Positions 57,746 through 64,000 of a stretch of 64,000 bases of DNA are shown here, in pieces. The position numbers and the translations under genes are program-made. The stretch is from positions 1,240,001 through 1,304,000 of the forward strand of contig MOWL01000046.1 of NCBI GenBank assembly GCA_002110485.1, given 5' to 3'. Origin of the DNA: Emergomyces orientalis. Lineage: Eukaryota; Ascomycota; Eurotiomycetes; Onygenales; Ajellomycetaceae. The notes under the pieces were generated by a model. That model saw only the letters and a program-made list of their open reading frames with translations, was not told where the DNA came from and did no database searches. Numbering within the stretch: the stretch's first letter is position 1; each line of letters begins with the position of its first letter.

Positions 57746-57904
57746 GCTCTGAAATACCTCTTTTTCAATTGACCATGATATCAGGTGAAGAATTAGTGCA
57801 TCAGGCTGCACATATACTTGTCAGCTTTGATAAAGCTGAGAAGAAATACAAGAAGCAGCAGCTCTTCAAATCAACAGAATATTTCACTGATGTATAATGA
57901 TAAC

Positions 57905-58271
57905 TTTTGAACTCTTCTCATAAAGTTCTACTGAGAGAGTATTATAATATCTTTATAGCTATATAATATCTGTTCACTAATCTGGATCTTCAACAAATTC
58001 CCAATAAATATTCATTGCCTGCCAGAATGTGGCAGATTGATATTCAGTTATTTTTGAAGCTTTTAAGTTCACATCTTTCACATACCTGGAATCACATGTT
58101 GCTATTCATTCACTATACATATTCTCTAATTCTTGAATTTGTGAAATATCTACCTACTTTTGAAAAAACATGAATTAAAATACATGATCATCTGGCTAGA
58201 TGCAGAGAAGCTGTATTGAGTGATGTTCATGATAAAAAAATTCAGATCAAACTGATGAATTATATTTATTA
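57905..58271 (+). pseudogene. Possible relic of an Est1-type DNA/RNA-binding domain protein
   Basis: One frame with two stops (TAA near 57968, TGA near 58171) reads YSLPARMWQIDIQLFLKLL, HTWNHMLLFIHYTYSLIL, LPTFEKT, then ARCREAVL. This order resembles a fungal family with an Est1-type DNA/RNA-binding domain (PARMW, LEHML.F, P.FE.TW, L.RYR.A) that I know from accessory genomic regions. The stretch is AT-rich with transition-type changes. Recognition rests on memory of the pattern and is uncertain. Confidence 0.35.
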
Positions 58272-58783
58272 ATTTTCTTTTCTTTTTTTTTTGTTCAGAT
58301 TTCTTCATTTATTTTTCTTTTCTTCTTCACTCTGCTCTCTCTGCTTTACTTCCATTCAGTCTCTCAATTCAATGCATGCATTCAATCTGTAATCTACATT
58401 CAATATGTAGATCAAATATTTTGGTGTTCACTATCTAATCATTGATAAATGGTTTTTTTTGTATGTAACATTTTCTGATATCAACTTATGAGTACTTTTT
58501 CATAGTCACAGAGCTACTATCATCACCTCCCCAGCTCTTTTGCAATACCAAGATAACTGTCTAGTCGAAAGACAGATGATAAACTCTATCAGTTTTGTGA
58601 GAAAGAGAATTATTTCCTATCAAAAAATTCTGGAAAAAGCCAAAATGAAGTTTTCTGACACACTTGCATGTAGTTATCACAAGCGGCACCAGTATATTCA
58701 ACTGGGATCATGAGGAGTCCCAAGTGCAAGATATCCGATCCCTCTATTGACAATTTCCCATCATTAGAGATGAAGTCAATACT

Positions 58784-59741
58784 TTGATGACACTACATGT
58801 TCAATGTTGCTGGGTTTCCTCACTGGCAAGCGTCGACCGAGCCATTACTAAAACTATAGACTTTCTTACCTCCCCATCCGCAAACAGCAACCCCAAAGTG
58901 TCAGTTTTCACTATGATCCTGCTGTCCCAAATATCTGTAAGCCCCACCTGCGCTGCCACCTCCTCCCCCAAATATCTTCCAATACACTAACTTCTCCCTG
59001 GTCTGGTGCAGATGAGAGCCGGATATTCTTGGACTCACCACCTTCCTCGGATCCTATCATTATTATTGGCATTTCCGGTCAATGTGTCTGATGCGGTGGA
59101 AACAGACATCTGCTCCCGACTTAACCTACTTGAAATTCTAGGCGGCTTAGACATGGACGTGTGGATTGTGGGGCGGCGATCAGAGGCTGTTCATATCTGG
59201 GCTCCTTATTGTTCCGGAAGGGAAGGGATAGAAAAAGCCACCGGCCTGCCGCGGCCGCTTCTGGATCTGATAGCTCGTTTGTCTAGGAATGACGATGTAG
59301 CAGATGAACTCCAGAAGCTCTTGTTGAAATTACCCCCCGAGAGTGATGACTATGCCAGTAATGTTCATCGATGCTTTATCCACACAGCGCTGCTCCAGCT
59401 ACATAGCCGTGTCCGCCCTATGCCCGACGTAGACCTGCTGATCAAAAATCTGTTGGACATGATGCGTCGTCTTCACGCTGCAATTGACGCACGCCACAAT
59501 CAACGAGTTCTGATATGGCCGGCATATGGTCGGCTGCTACGTGAGAGAAGTCGAAGATAGGAGCCTTGTCGAAAATACTCTATTACAAGTCAGAATCCCC
59601 GATCGCCCATCTGGACTTTTAGCCCCTGAGGAATCCGTATTGGTGATGTTACAGCAATTGTGGGATGAGCGGTTGTTAATTGGTGAAAATGATGCATTTC
59701 AGAAAATGCAGGCTCAGTTTCCTGAGTTAGGCCTATGGTAG
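58784..59741 (+). pseudogene. C-terminal part of a fungal-specific transcription factor, frameshifted
   Basis: Exon 1 (58784-58935) and exon 2 (from 59012), joined over an intron GTAAGC..CAG, read as a fungal transcription-factor C-terminal domain: VSVFTMILLSQIS, RAGYSWTHHLPRILSLL, 'LLEILGGLDMDVWIVGRRS', GLPRPLLDLIARLSRND and LIWPAY. Near 59525 a one-base shift moves the sequence to the frame VGCYVREVEDRSLVENTLL, which ends QFPELGLW at 59741, a normal end for this family. The zinc cluster and first half are missing; the left flank is AT-rich relic DNA. Base composition here is ordinary, unlike the flanks, so the loss is structural rather than by transitions. Confidence 0.65.
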
Positions 59742-59838
59742 GCCTGGTGAAGACAGTTTATTCGCCTCACATAATGTGTATAACAGAAAAATAACTATCA
59801 ATTTAGATCGCGGGCAGTGATACGGCGAGTGAAGGCTG

Positions 59839-60250
59839 CCATTGCTTGATTTTGGGAACAGTTCGTGGCGTAATGCTCATTTAGGATTGGAGCAATCTCG
59901 TCGTGATGATATAGAGTCTCTTGGCTATGTGTTGTTGTATTTCCTGCGTGGAAATCTTCCCTGGCAGGACCTGAGTTCTGCTACAGAGGAAAAGCATAAC
60001 CTCATCTTGAAGATGACAGGATATCTCCATCAGCCAACTCTGCTTTGGATTGCCTGCCGCATTCTCTACCTTTTTAGAGCATAGTCGATCCCTTTCCTTC
60101 GAACAAAAGCCAGACTACTCCTACCTTCGAAAGATTTTCCGCGATTTGTTTGCCGCCAAGTCATTCGACCATGACTGTATCTTCGACTGGACAATCTTAA
60201 AGTATAACCAGAAACACGACCCAGCCCGGCATTTTGCACAAAGAGGTAGA
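59839..60250 (+). pseudogene. Casein kinase 1-like fragment, copy B (C-lobe only)
   Basis: Begins abruptly at LLDFGNSS, then AHLGLEQSRRDDIESLGYVL, FLRGNLPWQDLSSATEEKHN; after a one-base shift near 60012 it continues ISISQLCFGLPAAFSTFL, KPDYSYLRKIFRDLFAAKSF, CIFDWTILKYNQKH. It is clearly the CK1 C-lobe and shares HNLILK and ISQLC with copy A, so A and B are close paralogues. The N-lobe, catalytic loop and activation segment are absent. It starts about 100 bp after the transcription-factor fragment. It is not AT-shifted, in contrast to copy A. Confidence 0.75.
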
Positions 60251-60331
60251 TTTAAAGTTAAACACAGCTGCTGCCCTCCTGATAGGAATACTGTATACTG
60301 AACCAGTTGACAAGGCCATGATTTTGTAAGT

Positions 60332-60518
60332 ACAGGCCATGACATTCTAAAGAATAGGGAAATATTTCGGGGAATATTTCCCTAAGAATGACATCTGGCA
60401 TGGCCAGGCCACGATGTCCTAGAGAAGAGGGGAATGTTTCCCTAAGAATCACATCTGGCATGGCCAGGACACGGTGTTCTAGAGAATAGGGGGATGTTGC
60501 CCCTAAGAATGACATCTG
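60332..60518. repeat. Tandem repeat, about three units of 60-67 bp
   Basis: Units at about 60332-60398, 60399-60458 and 60459-60518. Each contains CTAAGAATSACATCTG, a CATGGCCAGG element at the start of the last two, and a G-rich AGAGAAKAGGGG core with AATATTTCC/AATGTTTCC. The period between units two and three is exactly 60 bp. Confidence 0.8.
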
Positions 60519-61047
60519 ATTGGATAAGCTTGTGCCAAGGGCTGTCTGCGTTGAGCCCTCGCTAGCCGCTCACCAGATCCATCATTTAATGCCTTGGCTT
60601 CTGGAAGGTCCTCAGACATCTATGCAGCGCACTACTATATACGGGAGTTTCTACTATTCTCCTTGGAAATTCAGCTCTTCTATGACACAAGTTATTCTTG
60701 TATAAATTACTTTCTTTCCACGAGAGCTTCCTCCATCCATAATCTTCCTATCAGTTCTGTATCTATACTGGAGCACTGTGAACGGAACTGCCTGGAATCG
60801 AAGACCCATCCTGATATCTAACTGTCTGCGGTCCGGCATTTTTTCCTTCCTTTCTTGGTGATCGGCTCCTTAGAGTGAGAGTTTTTGCAAGTTGGTGTCT
60901 CTCTCTTCTTCTCCGATGGCTTTGAACTGGTCTGAGGTCCCCAGGCTCCCTGGATAAAAATCGTCGTCCTGCTGGGGCGCGACCGCATGGGCCCCAATAC
61001 ATGTATGTACAAATTAGAAGTAGCGAGTAGAAATTGTGTTCGACGAT
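60519..61047. other. Intergenic; possible unidentified LTR-like sequence
   Basis: No coding region. The sequence right of the tandem repeat (GATTGGATAAGCTTG.. to ..GATATCTAACTGTCTG near 60830) has the feel of a retroelement LTR with a TATATAC stretch at 60633, but no second copy is present in the window to prove it. Confidence 0.35.
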
Positions 61048-61839
61048 CTAATTGTCAAATATCGGAGCGTCCAACCACCTGCAAATCTTCTCCAGAGCAT
61101 ATAAATCATGGTGTTTGTCTGAGGTATGATAATCCTTCATCTCTCTGTCGATCCATCCTTTGGTCCCTCGGCTGGTCCCCAATTTAGCACCTATCTCGTG
61201 GGCTGATCCGAAGTCGATCAGGGTTGGCATGCCGTCTTCGTCAACCATGATGTTGCCTGGATTGAGGTCGTTATGGGCCCAGCCAAGCGAGTGTAAATGG
61301 TAAATAGCCGACCTGAGGGCCTGCATGAAGGGTTCCTTGTCTATGGACCCAACGTTATTCTTCAGATAGTCGGTTAGCGTGTTGGAGTGACGGTCAAGGA
61401 CGAGGCCGGTGATACGGCCACGGCGAACTCGGCAGCCGTGGTAGTTGATAATGTTGGGGTGTGGGTGTTCAGAGATTTTCTCCATGGCTTGGGCTTCCTC
61501 AAGTAGGCCTTTAGGAATGAGGTTGAGGACGTTATATTCTTGGAAGATATCATATAGGGAAAGGTTTGGGCGTTTGATATAGGTGTGGGGTGGAAGCGGC
61601 TCCTGAACCTGAGTGAGCTCCATATTATAGGGAGGAAAAATGTCATTGCCAGAGATAGGAGCGAGAGCAGATGTAAGTTGCAGAAAAGTGATGTTATGTT
61701 TGGGAAGATTCAACTTGCCAAAGTAGGCAGTGTCATCGTCATCGATCATTGCAAAGGTAATGTGTTGGAATTCACCAGTTTCGCCAACTTCCTCATGGAA
61801 GAAAGTTAGATCTTCCCACGCTGTGATTCGGGGAGGCAT
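61048..61839 (-). CDS. Small atypical protein kinase-like protein
   Basis: One exon, 263 codons. The C-terminal part is a protein-kinase C-lobe: PNIINYHGCRV (about residues 128-138), 'LRSAIYHLHSLGWAHNDL', catalytic loop HNDLNPGNIM with Asp191 and Asn196, and LIDFGSA with Asp209 (metal-binding DFG), then GTKGW in the activation segment. The N-terminal 105 residues lack a glycine loop and an evident VAIK Lys; an Arg-Ile-Thr stretch and an LLEEAQAMEKI helix (possible alpha-C Glu) precede the lobe. The HRD Arg is Asn. Fungi have many such lineage-specific 'kinase-like' genes near telomeres and accessory regions; activity is uncertain. It is intact, with no stop or frameshift. Confidence 0.8.
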   Translation of the reverse strand: MPPRITAWEDLTFFHEEVGETGEFQHITFAMIDDDDTAYFGKLNLPKHNITFLQLTSALAPISGNDIFPPYNMELTQVQEPLPPHTYIKRPNLSLYDIFQEYNVLNLIPKGLLEEAQAMEKISEHPHPNIINYHGCRVRRGRITGLVLDRHSNTLTDYLKNNVGSIDKEPFMQALRSAIYHLHSLGWAHNDLNPGNIMVDEDGMPTLIDFGSAHEIGAKLGTSRGTKGWIDREMKDYHTSDKHHDLYALEKICRWLDAPIFDN

Positions 61840-62749
61840 GACAGCAGCAAAGCTCTCCTGAGGAGGGGTAGGGGAAGTGCTTTAACACTTTAACAATCAG
61901 CAAAGATAAGTTTCCCCTTCTGGAATTTGAATGCTGCTGACATTTACCTTACTTTTCACGTGTTCGCATCTCATACAGGACGGAGCACTAGACGGCTTGA
62001 CACGTAAAACTGGTCAAAGAAGCTGGGAAGCACATAAAAAACGGAAATACAATCAGAAAGGTTTGAAAATAAATATTCAGTTTATCCCAGCCGCCCTCTT
62101 CGAACGGCCTAGCTGGTTCGGCATCGAGTCAATCAGTCCACTCTACAAAGGGGTTTCTGTAATAGTCTACCATGTCGATTACATCCGCCTTCATATCGAA
62201 TCGGCGTTTTTATTCGCTAGTCTGTCCAGGGTATCTTTTTACACGTAACATTTGAGCCAAGCCCAGCAATGTTTGATAAAGTCTAAGCAGGAGAATGCCC
62301 ATCTTCCATCAGCCTAGAAGATGTACGGAAGTGTTATCCTGCACAAATTTCTGTGACCCGTCAACAAGAGAAAGCAAGGATGGAAAGCCCGAGCATACGA
62401 CCTCAATGTAACTACATATGCATGCATGGATTACTACTCGTTCGCCTCCACTATGCTCTGTACCAGTATTGTTAGGGGTTCAGCGCGAGGAGGCATTGTA
62501 AGCATTAATTTGATAATGGTTACTGGAAAAACTACTGCAGTAGCGGCTGTAAGAAAAGGATAGTGCTCGGAGCTGCCTCTCATGACCGGCAGGACAGTGT
62601 CGGCTCTTGACAAAATAAAAAGCTGTGCACCCTTAGTACGGGTTGTTGGGGAGAAGGGAAAGGAGGAGATCAAGCTTCAGCCGACAACCCTTCGGAGGCC
62701 CCGTATCCGTGTACCATGGCCATGCGGTATCTGCCTCAGCTGAAGCAGG
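61840..62749. other. Intergenic, nothing recognised
   Basis: Upstream region of the kinase-like gene and 3' flank of the two-exon gene at 62750. Short frames on both strands (for example 61931-62248) show no domain. Confidence 0.5.
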
Positions 62750-63569
62750 TTACGCAATCACCCCTTCGTCGCGGAGAGCTTCCATCAAAGCCTCAACAGT
62801 GGGAAGCGGCTTTGAATCTTGGAAGACTCCGTGAGTGTTCTTCTTGGCCGCGTAGACATCATTACCCTTGCAAGAAATGATCCCGTCGTCTCCTACTTTA
62901 AAGGACCAACCAGTGATGATGCGGGGTGGATCAAACCCGATGAGGTCCTTCTCATCCACCATCAAAGTGCCTTGAGGCCCGACCAGAAGCTCCATCCTGG
63001 TGCTATTCTGGGAGCTGTCAAGCAGTTGCAAAGCAACCAAGTCGGCTAGGTTATTACGGTGTAGAAAGCTGGCAAATTCTTTGAAAAATTTAGGTTCGGT
63101 GCTAGCTGCTTTAGCATCTACCTTGCCTTCATGGAGCTCGTAAGGGACGAACATCCCGTCAGACTGTAGTCGAAAGACGTGGCCGTGGACTGCCTTGTTG
63201 GCTAGCTCCAGCACGGAAACAGGCTTGGTACAGCAAGCGGATGACCTCTCCGACAACTGGGCCTCGATACCCAGCAATACAGTGCCCTCCGGTGCAATGA
63301 AGTGGCTGTGGAGTAGGTGAACACCGAAGACGTCCTGGACGTTGTTGCGCACGAACAGTTCGCCCAAGGCTTTGAGTGTGGTGTTAGAGATCTCTGGCTG
63401 CTTCTCAGGATGGACGAGACTATTATGCCTAAAAAGTGAAGATATTAGCGACCCACCAGTGAAAGCTAGGAAAATGGAAGACATACACAGCCCGTGAGAG
63501 TTCAAGGTCTTGGCTAGTTGGAGGGCGCTGCAGCCCGGCAATGGCAGGGAGAATGCCAGCAGTGGCCAT
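62750..63569 (-). CDS. Hypothetical protein, two exons, possible internal repeat
   Basis: Exons 63487-63569 and 62750-63428 (intron GTATGT..TAG, 58 bp) give 253 codons. The start is the ATG at 63569 (ATAGILPAIAG..): it keeps the frame through the splice, whereas the unspliced 292-codon reading through the intron does not match a sensible start. No membrane segment, signal peptide or catalytic motif is visible. Two parts resemble each other loosely: FVRNNVQDVFGVHLLHSHF with a following GTVLLG, and LHRNNLADLVALQLL with a following GTLMV, suggesting an internal duplication. The end (VYAAKKNTHGVFQDSKPL) is Lys-rich. Similar two-exon unknown proteins occur near fungal metabolite genes; I do not name a function. 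Confidence 0.75.
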
Positions 63570-64000
63570 GGCGACGTGACACAAATCAAGAGTTGTATAT
63601 GACAAAGAATAGGTATTGCGTAGGTCACTGCGAGAACATAAGATATAGACGGATGGTAGGCGAGGAGTCAATGAAGTGAAACACATACTTCATGAGAATG
63701 CGGCAGGCTCCATGGGGATTTATACTTGTCCGGATTAGCTCGGGGGGATGAATCCACCCGGTCCTGATGCTTCAAACCCTGCTCTGTAGACGTGGATTTG
63801 CTTCCTGTAATGCGTGCCGAGTGTGTTGGTTGTTGGTTTAATGTTGGACGAATTGCGTGTGAGCATGATGGTTGGTGTTGGACTGATATGCATGTAGTAT
63901 GTGCGGGTCGTCGCTCTGCTTCCGCGGGAAGTCACACTATGACCCCCAGGGGTGGGCGCCAGCGAATTGTATCGATGGGCAGGACCAGTAGTTGTATTTA
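63570..64000. other. Upstream region of the two-exon gene; window end
   Basis: No coding region is recognised in the last 430 bp; the open frames here have no domain. Confidence 0.5.

Noticed and set aside
60519..60835. Complete LTR of an unidentified element
   Set aside because: LTR-like composition only; no second copy, no target duplication and no defined ends, so left as a note in the intergenic entry.
37443..63569. Cargo of a giant Starship-type element
   Set aside because: The mixture of accessory genes and debris would fit, but no DUF3435 tyrosine-recombinase captain or element ends are in the window.
62750..63628. 292-codon unspliced reading of the last gene
   Set aside because: It runs through the intron; splicing GTATGT..TAG gives a continuous 253-codon product with a better start.
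1..64000. CRISPR arrays, bacterial operons or ribosome binding sites
   Set aside because: Eukaryotic nuclear DNA with spliceosomal introns; no regularly spaced short repeats of that type.

Overview
This is nuclear DNA of a filamentous ascomycete, most likely a eurotiomycete of the Aspergillus/Penicillium type. The evidence is short GT..AG introns of about 50-125 bp, a Zn(II)2Cys6 regulator, an RTA1-like protein, a fungal nitrilase, a PHO-4 phosphate permease, a FtmF-like dioxygenase, and ascomycete copia, chromodomain gypsy and LINE retroelements. The genus is inferred; the kingdom is not in doubt.

Layout. 0-21 kb is gene-bearing and fairly well preserved: the end of an unknown protein, a VOC/glyoxalase-fold protein, the TFIIH subunit TFB5, a PHO-4/PHO89 phosphate:Na+ permease, a 4.6-kb stretch without genes, a nitrilase, an F-box-type pseudogene, a Zn(II)2Cys6 factor and an RTA1-like membrane protein. 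21.07-37.44 kb is one nested transposon complex: a copia element flanked by GAAAC target duplications and split by two LINEs in opposite orientation. 37.4-48.5 kb carries three intact metabolic or glycosylation genes (PhyH-type Fe(II)/2-oxoglutarate dioxygenase, GT69 mannosyltransferase, FAD-linked oxidoreductase) among hairpin MITEs, a truncated copia and a solo LTR. 50.1-55.9 kb is a chromodomain Ty3/gypsy element on the minus strand. 56-60.5 kb is a graveyard: two casein-kinase-1 fragments, a possible Est1-type relic and a broken transcription-factor C-terminus. 61-64 kb returns to intact genes: a small atypical protein kinase and an unrecognised two-exon gene.

Main result. Target-site duplications at the two LINEs are swapped, and the copia LTR ends point opposite to its coding region. 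The simplest explanation is that a minus-strand copia took one LINE in its 5' LTR and another, oppositely oriented, just before its polypurine tract; recombination between the LINEs then inverted the whole copia interior. In all three retroelement families reading frames are kept over more than 1000 codons but carry scattered premature stops, almost all TGA. Where two copies can be compared, the changes are transitions mainly at CpG and CpC, unlike classical CpA-type RIP. The host genes in the window do not form one obvious pathway. Nitrilase/regulator/RTA1 and PhyH/GT69/FAD-oxidase are two loose neighbourhoods that could be accessory metabolism, but nothing in the sequence proves co-regulation.
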